Assembly: GCA_035222895.1 (NCBI GenBank)
Contig: JAVYIG010000596.1
Location: 1-64,000, forward strand
Origin: Strongylocentrotus droebachiensis
Lineage: Eukaryota > Echinodermata > Echinoidea > Camarodonta > Strongylocentrotidae
Length of the DNA: 64,000 nt
Reading direction: 5' to 3'
The stretch's first letter is position 1. Each line of letters starts with the position of its first letter. The notes under the pieces are model-generated. The model had not been told where the DNA came from and made no database searches. It saw nothing but the letters and a program-made list of their open reading frames with translations. Made by a program: the position numbers and the translations under genes. Below, piece after piece: positions 24,308 through 35,429 of the stretch.

Positions 24308-26341
24308 TTAGGTGATACGTAACGAAGTCAACGTATCACCTTTTGATTTCGTCAAGATTTTTATTCCTATTCCTATTATTCTTCCTCGATTTTGTTCGCA
24401 GGATATCTCAAGACTGAATAAAGCCATTATTATGAATCTTTCAATGATGATAGATCTTAGTCTAACTTAGAACTGCGTGACTTTTCAAAGACTCAAAGTC
24501 ATCGTGACGTCATCCAGACGCCATTTTGTGAAAATCAACTTATGATCATATCTTCATAACAGAAAGCCATTTCTCATTCATATTTGTCATGATCAAGTTC
24601 AATATTTGTCGGGTCAATTTCAGGTCAAAAAATGCGCGCAAAAATGCGCGTACGCTTTTGTCCGCGCGTTTACGCGCGCGAATTTTTTTAAAATGCTCCA
24701 AATCATCCCAAATTTTTTTTACATACGTTTCAGGCCATATGGAGCATTTGATAAAAAAAATTACGCACACGCGCATGCGCGCGCATTTTCGCGCATACTG
24801 GCATTTTGCAACATAGAATCGCCGATTTTTTTCTGTCATCGTATTTGGCACATTTTTCCAAGCATTTTGATAACTTGTTCACCTTTTAATAACGCAATGA
24901 GCGTCCGTCAAAGTTGACAGCACGCGCGGATTTGCGTTATCTTTATCCACAATACATGGGCAAAAACATGCCTATATAAAATTCATTGTAACTCTTTAGA
25001 ATAGATAGAAACTCCTAATATTTTTTCATATTTGGATAGATTATGAGTCGGAAATATGATTTCATGTCTCATTTGATCCTCAATTAACTCATGAAGGCAT
25101 CATAATGGCCTCCAAACTCAAAATTTTAATTTGCATATTATGACTTCAGCATATTTTTGGAAAATTGATTGTATCTCTGTAAATATAGATCAATTTTCTT
25201 TTAAATTTTTATATGTTTTAGCTGAGACAATTTTCTACAAATGCAGTATCCACAAATTTTATTTTTGACAAAATTATCATGGTGTATTTTTGCGATTAAA
25301 GGAGGCATGTCAATTTTTCACATTTTGCGTGTATTCTCTATGGGACATGACTTTTTCTCAAAACTGGATTCTACACTCCTGTCTTTCGCGAGCAAAATCT
25401 CCGTTGTTTTAGCTTCGTTTTCGCTGAGCTTCGGATATGTTGTAGCTGAGACAATGAGCTATTACAAGTGTGCCCTTTATTTTTCGATTAGATGCCGGGA
25501 TCATGCTAATATTTCACTTGCAAAGTAGAATTTCAGAATTTCATCTCCCGTTTACGTGTAATCGCTATGGGAGATGTTTTGGTACATCGGTAACGCACTT
25601 GACTTCTAACCTCGAGATCCCTGGTTCGAGTCCGGGTGTCTCCAACATTTTTTTTCTTCACTTTTTTTTCCTTTTGACCTTCACTGTACCATCTCCTTTG
25701 ATTATTTAAACACGTAGAATCGCAAATAATGTCATAAACAACCCTTTTTACTTTATTATTACCCTATTTTCACTTAATCCATTACTTTTTGCGTGTAATC
25801 CCTATGGGAGATGACTTTTTTTCAAATCTGGAGTCTACATTCCTGTCTTTTGCGAGCAATATCGCCGTTATTTCTGCTTGGATTTTGTTGATTTTTGAGT
25901 ATGTTGTAGCTGAGACTATATGCTATCTAAATCACTCCTCATTTTTTCAATAAGATGTCATGATTGCGCTCATGATCATGATCATTATCATCATGATCAT
26001 CATTATCGTAATGATGATAATCATTTATCAATTACATTTTCATTTCTTTGAATAAGATAAAATCGTCAAAAGGTGTTCTTCATGATGTAAATAAGAGTCA
26101 AATGTGTAACTGGTTACTGCACAGGGTCAAAGGTCATATATTGTTTCAATCTATCTTCCCTAGATTCATGATGATCAAGGAGACACAATTTAATCTTGAC
26201 ATATGAATAGATCATAATGGGAGAAGCATATAAATGGGAGAAGCATTTTACAAAATAATATATTGTGTAATGCATTATTCGTTATGTAAACCATTATCAT
26301 ACGTATCACCTAATTCGTCTAAGTGACGAATTAAAGTCTAG
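24308..26341 (+). mobile_element. Helentron-like unit 16, type A variant (copy of unit 8)
   Basis: Corresponds to unit 8, including the TGACTTCA change. CTAG is at 26338-26341. Confidence 0.85.
25570..25643 (+). tRNA. tRNA-Arg(UCU)-like sequence, probable pseudogene, copy 6
   Basis: Shares the TACATCGG variant with the copy at 12418-12491. Confidence 0.6.
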
Positions 26342-28386
26342 TTAGGTGATACGTAACGAAGTCTACGTATCACCTATTGATTTCGTCAAGATTGTTATTA
26401 TTTATTATTTATTATTATTATTATTCTTCCTCGAATTTGTTCGCAGGATATCTCAAGACTGAATGAAGCCATTGTTATGAATCTTTCAATGATGATAGAT
26501 CTTAGTCTAACTTAGAACTGCGTGACTTTTCAAAGACTCAAAATTATCGTGACGTCATCCAGGCGCCATTTTGTGAAAATCAACTAATGATCATATCTTC
26601 ATAACGGATAGTAATTCTTTATTCATATTTATCATGATTAAGATCAATATCCGTCTGGTCAATTTCAGGTCAAAAAATGCGCGCAAAAATGCGCGTACGC
26701 TTTTGTCCGCGCGTTTACGCGCGCGATTTTTTTTAAAATGCTCTAAATCATCCCAAATTTTTTTTACATACGTTTCAGGCCATATGGAGCATTTGATAAA
26801 AAAATTACGCACACGCGCATGCGCGCGCATTTTCGCGCGTACTGGCATTTTGCAACATAGAATCGCCGATTTTTTTCTGTCATCGTATTTGGCACATTTT
26901 TTCAAGCATTTTGATAACTTGCTCACCTTTTAATAATCCAATGAGCGTCCGTCAAAGTTGACAGCACGCGCGGATTTGCGTTATCTTTATCCACAATACA
27001 TGGGCAAAAACATGCCTATATCAAATTCATTGTAACTCTTTAGAATAGATAGAAACTCCTAATATTTTTTCATATTTGGATAGATTATGAGTCGGAGATA
27101 TGATTTCATGTCTCATTTGATCCTCAATTAACTCATAAAGGCATCATAATGGCCTCCAAACTCAAAATTTTAATTTGCATATTATGACGTCAGCATATTT
27201 TTGGAAAATTGATTGTATCTCTGTAAATATCAATTAATTTTCTTTCAAATTTTGATATGTTTTAGCTGAGACAATTTTCTACAAATGCAGTATCCACAAC
27301 TTTTATTTTTGACAAAATTATCATGGTGTATTTTTGCGATTGAAGGAGGCATGTCAATTTTTCACATTTTGCGTGTATTCTCTATGGGACATGACTTTTT
27401 CTCAAAACTGGATTCTACACTTCTGTCTTTCGCGAGCAAAATCTCCGTTGTTTTAGCTTCGTTTTCGCTGAGCTTTGGATATGTTGTAGCTGAGACAATG
27501 AGCTATCACAAGTGTGCCCTTTATTTTTCGATTAGATGCCGGGTTCATGCCAATATTTCACTTGCAAAGTAGGATTTCAGAATTCCATTTCCCGTTTACG
27601 TGTAATCGCTATGGGAGATGTTTTGGTATATCGGTAACGCACTTGACTTCTAACCTCGAGATCCCTGGTTCGAGTCCGGGTGTCTCCAACATTTTTTTTC
27701 TTCACTTTTTTTTTCCTTTTGACCTTCACTGTACCATCTCCTTTGATTATTTAAACACGTAGAATCGCAAATAATGTCATAAACAACCCTTTTTACTTTA
27801 TTATTACCCTATTTTCACTTAATCCATTACTTTTTGCGTGTAATCCCTATGGGAGATGACTTTTTCTCAAATCTGGAGTCTACATTCCTGTCTTTTGCGA
27901 GCAATATCGCCGTTATTTCTGCTTGGATTTTGTTGATTTTTTAGTATGTTGTAGCTGAGACTATATGCTATCTAAATCACTCCTCATTTTTTCAATAAGA
28001 TGTCATGATTGCGCTCATGATCATGATCATTATCATCATGATCATCATTATCGTAATGATGAAAATCATTTATCAATTACATTTTCATTTCTTTGAATAA
28101 GATAAAATCGTCAAAAGGTGTTCTTCATGATATAAATAAGAGTCAAATGTGTAACTGGTTACTGCACAGGGTCAAAGGTCATATATTGTTTCAATCTATC
28201 TTCCCTAGATTCATGATGATCAAGGAGACACAATTTAATCTTGACATATGAATAGATCATAATGGGAGAAGCATATAAATGGGAGAAGCATTTTACAAAA
28301 TAATATATTGTGTAATGCATTATTCGTTATGTAAACCATTATCATACGTATCACCTAATTCGTCTAAGTGACGAATTAAAGTCTAG
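26342..28386 (+). mobile_element. Helentron-like unit 17, type A (start of third block)
   Basis: A type A unit combining features of units 1/9 (5' region) and 6/14 (TCATCCAGGCGCC, AACGGATAG). It is therefore not a simple copy of the unit that starts blocks 1 and 2. CTAG is at 28383-28386. Confidence 0.85.
27614..27687 (+). tRNA. tRNA-Arg(UCU)-like sequence, probable pseudogene, copy 7
   Basis: Same sequence as the copy at 1312-1385. It is the last tRNA-like copy of the array. Confidence 0.6.
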
Positions 28387-29983
28387 TATTTATTTTGTGT
28401 CTGTATAGAAGAAATTATTATTATTCTTCCTCAATTTTGTTCGCAGGATATCTCAAGAATGGCTGAAGCCATCGTTATGAAACTTTCTATGAAGATCGAT
28501 CTTAGTCCAACTTAGAACTGCGTGACTTTTCAGTGACGCCAGTGCATCGTGACGTCATCATGACGTCATTATGTAAAATGTCATTAATGGTCGTATCTCG
28601 GCCATGCACTATCGATTTCAATTCAAATTTGGTATCAATCATGCTCGGGTCATGGGTCAGAAATTTTGCCCACGCAAATTTGTCTGCCCCCTCTAACGTG
28701 CGCGTACACGTGCGTCAAAAAGAAATTAAAAAACAAAATGCTCAAAACTCCAAACCAAGTAATTTTGCATACGTTTCAGCCAATTCTGAGCGTTTCAAAA
28801 ATTTCCGCGCGTGCCGGTCAGCGCGCGCGTATTTGCGTTTGTATCGTACGCAGATCAAATTTCTTAGTTTTTTTGCTCGTTTTGGATTAACGATAATTCC
28901 ATTAACAATCCCTGTAAATTTCAGTAACTTTTGACTCAAATTGATGTAATATGCGCGCGTCAAAGATAACAACACGCGCGTGCGCACATTTCCCAGAAAT
29001 TAAAAAAAAACATGCCTATGTTTAATTGGCCATAACTTCTTAAAATGATCGGATACACCAATTGTTTTATTAAATGTGGATAGAGTATGAGTTGTAGATA
29101 TTATTTCCTACATCTTCTTGGCTAAACGGATTTCTCGACACCATTATATTGCTCGCTTAAATTAAAATATTTAATTTCAATCGATTTTAAGTGATTTCGT
29201 AATCAACGACAATGCACTTTCAACCGTATATCGTTTATCTTTATTCGAATCTCTCCCAAATTCTAATATGTAGTAGCTGTGTTTATGATCTAAGTTCCAA
29301 ATACAACTTATTTTATTTTTTGATGACGGGATCATGAAGGAATTTTAGTCAAAGACAATGGGTCAAAATCAAACTTCCCTTTATTTCCTTCTTTTTTTAC
29401 CATCCTGGCCTCGATGATTGCTAAGCTCCTTTCCCTTCCGAATAATATCTTCAGCTATCTACGGTTCCATGCATTACTTGAAGAAAAAAATCAACACTCT
29501 ATGCCTCTCATTCTTTCTCTTTCTTACATTATTTCCTGTTAATTCAACTGTGGTCTAATCCACAAACTTATCGATCCGATATTTAAAGATATTATTATCA
29601 AGCAACTAGCTATAATCTCACGTCGACAACTAAAAATAATCGCTAATGTATTCCCACATTTATTTTGACTTTTCATTTACACCGGGACATCGTGACTTCA
29701 TACACTATTAACTTTTTAATATTCAGGCATAAGCTCTAATATATCAATTACATTTTCATTTCTTTGAATGAGATAAAATCATCAAAATGCGGTCATATAT
29801 CGTCTCAATCTATCTTCCCTAGATCCATGGAGATCAAGGAGACACGATTCAATCTTGACATATGGATAGATCATAATGGAAGAAGCATTTTATAAAATAG
29901 TATATCGTGTAATGCATTATTCGTTTTGTAAACCATTATCATACGTATCACCTAATACGTCTAAGTGACGAATTAAAGTCTAG
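28387..29983 (+). mobile_element. Helentron-like unit 18, type D mosaic
   Basis: The first 75 bases or so match type B heads. The CpG-containing part up to about 29000 is clearly diverged, about 29330-29735 has no counterpart elsewhere in the window, and the last 250 bases (from about 29735) match the 3' end of type A. The 3' hairpin has one arm mutation (AATACGTC). The 133-aa frame at 28533-28934 crosses the CpG core and is not considered coding. Confidence 0.8.
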
Positions 29984-32266
29984 TATTTATTTTGTGTCTG
30001 TATAGAAGAAATTATTATTATTCTTCCTCAATTTTGTTCGCAGGATATCTCAAGAATGGCAAAAGCCATTGTCATGAAACTTTCAATGATGATAGATCTT
30101 AGTCTAACTTAGAACTGCATGACTTTTCAAAGACTCGAAATTATCGTGACGTCATCCAGGCGCCATTTTGTAAAAATCAACTTATGATCATATCTTCATA
30201 ACGGAAAGTAATTTTTCTTTCATTTTTATCATGAATAAGATCAATATCCTTCCGGTCAATTTGAGATTAAAAAACGTGCGCAAATCCGCGCGTACGCGTT
30301 CGTACGCGCGTTTACGTGCGCGCAAAAATTTAAAATGCTCCAAATCATTCCCAATTTTTTTTGCACACGTATCAAGCCATATGGAGCATTTGACAAAAAA
30401 TCACTCAAACGCGCATGCGCGCGCGTTTTTTGCGCCTTCTGGCATTTTGCAACATATAATCGCCAAATTTTCTATGTCATCATGTTTGGCACATTTTTCC
30501 AAGCATTTTGATACCATTTTAATCTCTTTATCACTATTAATAACGGAATGAGCGTCCGTTCAAGATAAATATCCTTGTGCGCGAGTTCATGTATTACATA
30601 GTATACAGTGCGTCCCAGAAAAAACGAAACCGAGAAGTATCGATGTTTTATCATAACTTAACCACAACCATAATTAATGAATGATACATATCTGGAAAGC
30701 TTAGAGTCTCCTCTTTCAGTTGATGCTACTCACGTGATGCATATTTCACGCATGAGTGATTAAAATCAATTTTAAGGAAGGAAACCAAAAAGTAATTTGG
30801 CGGGCGGTATCTGAATTTCAAATAAAAATTCATATTTCTAGAAAGTTCATTTTCTGCTCTTTCATATGATACCTCAATCAAGAAAAATGAGCCAGGAATA
30901 ACAAAGTTCTGTTTGTTTAGAGTAGCCCTTACATTTTCATAATTTTAACAAACAAATTCGTTTTCACTGGGTGCCTGCCGTAGCAAAAAGCAGATTTGAC
31001 AAAAGACTTAACTCCGTTTCGTTGACAATCAGCTATGCATGAAGACTCTCGTCTACGGCTGATTGTCAACGAAACGGAGTTAAGTCTTTTGTCAAATCTG
31101 CTTTTTGCTACGGCAGGCACCCAGTGAAAACGACTTCGTTTGTTAAAATTATGAAAATGCAAGCACTACTTTAAACAAACAGAACTTTGTCATTCCTCGC
31201 TCATTTTTCCTGATTGAGGTGTCATATGAAAGGGCAGAAACTCAACTTTTTAGAAATGTGAATTTTTCTTCGAAATTCAGATACCGCCCGCCAAATGTCT
31301 TTTTGGTTTCCTTCCTTCAAATTGCTTTTAATCACTCATGCGTGAAATATGCATTATCCGAGTAGCATCACATGAAAGAAGAGACTCTAAGCTTTCCAAA
31401 TATGTATCATTCATTAATTATAGTTGTGATTAAGTTATGATAGAACATCGATACTTCTCGGTTTCGTTTTTTCTGGGACGCACTGTATATGGGAAAAAAC
31501 ATGCCTATAAAAAGTCCATTGGGATGAATAAGGACTGCCAAGTTTTTTCATATTTTGATAGAGTGAGAGTCGGAGATATGATTTCATAGCTCATTTGGCC
31601 ATTAAATACATATTGACGTCATCATAATGGCCTTGGAAGTCAAAATACAAAATTGCATATTATAACGTCATTATATTTTTTGAAAATTTAGTGTATTTCT
31701 CATAATATTGACTGATTTTCTTCCAGATTGCGGTATCTTGCAGCTTAGGGAATTGCCTACAAGATCAATACACTCTGCTTTTTATTTTATTGACGTCATT
31801 ATAGTACAAAATTCAATTAAAGGCCACATGTCAGAATTTTCTCAATTTGCATGTTATGCCTAAGGAAGGTGAATTTCGTTCACATCATGAATCTTCATGA
31901 CATTGATCTTTGAGCACTATCTAGCTTATTTGTATTCTATGTTCTCCCAAATTTTTATACGGTGTAGCTAATAAATTATCTACAATATAGACGTACATTA
32001 TTTATCATTTCGATGACATCATCATAGTGAAAATTTCAACTAAAGGTGACATGTCAGAATTTTCTTAGTTTGCGTGTTAGGCGACTTTTTCTCAAATCCT
32101 GATTCTACAAATCTCTATCGAATACCTGAATGGGGCGCTATACCGCTCTTAATCATGGTCTTTATCGTATTTATGATCATTGTCATTAGATCATCATCGG
32201 CACACTTTCATGATAACAAAATAGCACGTATCACCTAATTCGTCAAAGTGACGAATTAAAGTCTAG
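29984..32266 (+). mobile_element. Helentron-like unit 19, type B with 880-bp palindrome insertion
   Basis: A type B unit of about 1.4 kb once the insertion at 30606-31485 and its duplicated target are removed. It closes the array: CTAG at 32263-32266 is followed directly by TTCTTGTTTTG of the second satellite. Confidence 0.85.
30606..31485. mobile_element. 880-bp palindromic Tc1/mariner-like foldback MITE
   Basis: The two halves are inverted copies of each other over almost the whole length, with a spacer of about 24 nt at 31034-31057. The ends are CAGTGCGTCCCAG and its complement, flanked by TATA on both sides (30602-30605 and 31486-31489). Sibling units have the uninterrupted site near ACATAGCATATATGGG. 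CAGT ends and a TA target are typical of Tc1/mariner MITEs. There is no transposase; a minus-strand frame of 77 codons over the centre is a by-product of the palindrome. Confidence 0.8.
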
Positions 32267-32685
32267 TTCTTGTTTTGTTTCGCTTTCATACAAAGGGACA
32301 AGTTATAAAGATAGGAATGTCCTAATTAACCGTATGCATATGACCATTCGAGAGGGGAAATTATTTTCCGATAGGATGCCTTGCTCTTCTGAAAGTGTTC
32401 CATTTTTGAAAAATTCAGAAATCTTTATTCATTACAATGAATTCCATCATTATTTAGAGAAGCGTGTGAGAGCTATCACTCGTTGGGTTTAATAGTTTTC
32501 ATTTTATTAAGGTATTACTTGCATGTTATTTTAACATTTGCAGGGCTTTTTTTCTCCAAAATCTCGCTCAAATGGATTTGTTCATGCCATGTTCAATACA
32601 ATGGTGCTCAGTAAAGCGTGCTATGGAATGCTGTGATAAATATATCACGTGATAGAACCCCGGCCCCTCGATACGTCACTGATGT

Positions 32686-33261
32686 TGAGTTTTGAGTTTG
32701 AGTTTGAGTGAGTTTTTTTTTAGTTTGAAGTTTATTATCCAAAACAAAAAGTACATCAATATAACAATCAAATGTGAATGATTAATTAACATTGAAAGGA
32801 TAAATGGGACCAGAAAATAGCATTTAATGCTAATCGTGTCTAGTACCACTAACACACAAAAAGTATCACAGCAATAAATGAGAATGTAATGAATAAATAT
32901 GAATAACTATTGAATACATACCTAAGCTACAAATTATTCTACATCTAGGGTAAATATGTTCTGTGCTTATATACAAAGCTTTGGTATTTTACACTAAATA
33001 AAAGATGAAGAATTATATAACATAATATTTACAATAAGGCAAGAGCCTTGGTTCTAAGTTATAAACAACTATTCTATTAACATTTGTGATATAAGAGTTC
33101 TACGAAAGCAAGATACTGATGCTTTCTCCCGTACAGAAAGGGGTAGATCATTCCAATAGCGTGTGCCTCTGAATGACATTGAAAATTTACCTTGCGTTGT
33201 CCTTACTTTAGGCACACTTAACTTCTTACTTTCTCTTTGTCTAGTCTCATAGTTGTGCTCT
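32686..33261 (-). mobile_element. 5'-truncated LINE (non-LTR retrotransposon) 3' fragment
   Basis: The insert is flanked by ATGT on both sides (32682-32685 and 33262-33265), and other monomers have the empty site. Its 3' end on the minus strand is a tail of ACTCAAA-type repeats (plus strand 32686-32720), as in LINEs that end in microsatellites rather than poly-A. It encodes the last part of a reverse-transcriptase polyprotein. Confidence 0.7.
33069..33260 (-). pseudogene. C-terminal fragment of a LINE reverse-transcriptase protein
   Basis: About 60 codons are open on the minus strand up to a TAG at 33071-33069. They include FRGTRYWNDLPLSVRE, a conserved pattern just after the reverse-transcriptase domain of CR1/Jockey-like LINEs (known family feature: SFRxxxxWNxLP). 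The upstream reverse transcriptase and endonuclease are missing, so this is a dead 5'-truncated copy. Confidence 0.6.
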
Positions 33262-34138
33262 ATGTCTTTCTAGTGTTCATGCATAACGATGAAAATATTT
33301 TTCTTTACATGCTTTTCAATTCGCCCACAAAAGCTCTCCTAGGTTAAAGTTCATACCACAAACCAGACAATTGACTTCATTTCTTTCGATTTTTTCCTTC
33401 TCTTCCATTATTAGATTATAGTGCCAGAATGGATTACACTGGGTATTACTTCAGACGAGCGATAAAATTCCACGTTTAGGCAATTTACAAAGAGAAAGCA
33501 AATTTGATCTCACGGTAGAGGTCACAAGGTTTATAATTTTCATGTCAATCTGACATATTTAGTGTCGTCATTAAATTAATTTTGAGCGCAAGAGGGCGTT
33601 CTTATTGTACTGTCCGTAAATAGAAATCCAACCTTCATAGTAAAGAACTTTCAGAGAACTTTAGAAAAATCAGGGAAGCAGACATGTGAAAATTGGAATA
33701 AAATTGGACAAAAACAAACAAAGATTTGACTTTTGGAAAGTTGTAATCAGTATACGTGTCTGAACTTTAAATTTTCTGAATCTGTAATGTCTCTGTAATG
33801 CAGTGCCAGACAATTTTCTCATTATTCCAAAACACATAATTACTAAAATATAGATTTATCTTTCAAAATGTATGACTCGGGATGGTCTTTTTCCTTTAAG
33901 TGGACCCATCATAATATACGATCTATAAGAGGCCTATATCTTGAACAGTGACCCAAGGGAGACGACAATTACAACAAAAAAGAAATTAATTATATTTGTA
34001 TACACGACTAACAGGGGTAATAATCCACAGACAACATTGCCAATTTGAGAATCGCATAGCTACACTGATCTCATATTTCAAACATTTATTACTCTCCTAT
34101 TGTTTAGCTAATTGATTGTAACTTTCGCCGTTCTGTTT

Positions 34139-35429
34139 TTCTTGTTTTGTTTCGCTTTCATACAAAGGAACAAGTTATAAAGATAGGAATGTCCTAATTA
34201 ACCGTATGCATATGACCATTCGAGAGGGGAAATTATTTTCCGATAGGATGCCTTGCTCTTCTGAAAGTGTTCCATTTTTGAAAAATTCAGAAATCTTTAT
34301 TCATTACAATGAATTCCATCATTATTTAGAGAAGCGTATGAGAGCTATCACTCGTTGGGTTTAATAGTTTTCATTTTATTAAGGTATTACTTGCATGTTA
34401 TTTTAACATTTGCAGGGCTTTTTTTCTCCAAAATCTCGCTCAAATGGATTTGTTCATGCCATGTTCAATACAATGGTGCTCAGTAAAGCGTGCTATGGAA
34501 TGCTGTGATAAATATATCACGTGATAGAACCCCGGCCCCTCGATACGTCACTGATGTCTTTCTAGTGTTCATGCATAACGATGAAAATATTTTTCTTTAC
34601 ATGCTTTTCAATTCGCCCACAAAAGCTCTCCTAGGTTAAAGTTCATACCACAAACCAGACAATTGACTTCATTTCTTTCGATTTTTTCCTTCTCTTCCAT
34701 CAATAGATAATAGTGCCAGAATGGATTACACTGGGTATTACTTCAGACGAGCGATAAAATTCCACATTTAGGCAATTTACAAAGAGAAAGCAAATTTGAT
34801 CTCACGGTAGGGGTCACAAGGTTTATAATTTTCATGTCAATCTGACATATTTAGTGTCGTCATTAAATTAATTTTGAGCGCAAGAGGGCGTTCTTATTGT
34901 ACTGTCCGTAAATAGAAATCCAACCTTCATAGTAAAGAACTTTCAGAGAACTTTAGAAAAATCAGGGAAGCAGACAAGTGAAAATTGGAATAAAATTGGA
35001 CAAAAACAAACAAAGATTTGACTTTTGGAAAGTTGTAATCAGTATACGTGTCTGAACTTTAAATTTTCTGAATCTGTAATGTCTCTGTAATGCAGTGCCA
35101 GACAATTTTCTCATTATTCCAAAACACATAATTACTGAAATATAGATTTATCTCTCAAAATGTATGACTCGGGATGGTCTTTTTCCTTTAAGTGGACCCA
35201 TCATAATATACGATCTATAAGAGGCCTATATCTTGAACAGTGACCCAAGGTAGACGACAATTAGAACAAAAAAAAAATAATTATATTTGCATACACGACT
35301 AACAGGGGTAATAATCCACTGACAACATTGCCAATTTGAGAATCGCATAGCTACACTGATCTCATATTTCAAACATTTATTACTCTCCTATTGTTTAGCT
35401 AATTGATTGTAACTTTCGCCATTCTGTTT
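34139..35429 (+). repeat. Satellite-2 monomer 2
   Basis: A complete 1291-base monomer without the LINE, showing the empty insertion site at about 34552-34558. Confidence 0.85.

Larger units (their letters stand above)
13156..26307. repeat. Higher-order repeat block 2
   Basis: A second copy of the eight-unit block, including the same MITE insertion at the same place and the same truncated type C unit. Few differences are visible, e.g. TTGTGACTC at about 11836 against TTGTAACTC at about 24988. The third block starts with an A unit (26342) and then diverges. Confidence 0.85.
1..32266 (+). repeat. Tandem array of Helentron/HINE-like non-autonomous rolling-circle elements
   Basis: Nineteen units plus the last 34 bases of another lie head to tail. 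All units except the two type C ones end with the stem AATTCGTC, a 5-nt loop (TAAGT or AAAGT), GACGAATT, a 5-nt spacer and CTAG; the next unit always starts with T. Type A and C units start with TTAGGTGATACGTA, and its reverse complement lies directly before the 3' hairpin in type A, as in the subterminal inverted repeats of Helentron-associated elements. Inside, the units share a CpG-rich core, repeated TGACGTCA palindromes and a roughly 225-bp sub-period. No Rep/helicase gene is visible, so all units would be non-autonomous. That this is a tandem array is certain; the Helentron assignment rests on terminal architecture only. Confidence 0.85.
32267..34138 (+). repeat. Satellite-2 monomer 1, interrupted by a LINE fragment
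   Basis: 1872 bases; removing the 580-base insertion and target duplication gives the standard 1292. Its first base follows the CTAG of the Helentron array. Confidence 0.85.

Noticed and set aside
28533-28934. 133-codon frame in the type D unit
   Set aside because: It overlaps an opposite-strand frame and the CpG-rich core; no family features.
2331-30551. Many 60-140-codon frames on both strands over the CpG-rich cores of the Helentron-like units
   Set aside because: They overlap on opposite strands in the same place, follow the near-symmetric GCGCGC core, differ by frameshifts between copies and show no domain pattern.
30929-31162. 77-codon minus-strand frame
   Set aside because: It spans the centre of the palindromic MITE and reads nearly the same on both arms.
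35-32266. Interpretation of the units as DNA transposons with ordinary terminal inverted repeats
   Set aside because: The TTAGGTGATACGTA repeat is terminal only at the 5' end; the 3' copy is followed by a further hairpin and CTAG, and no target duplication separates the units.
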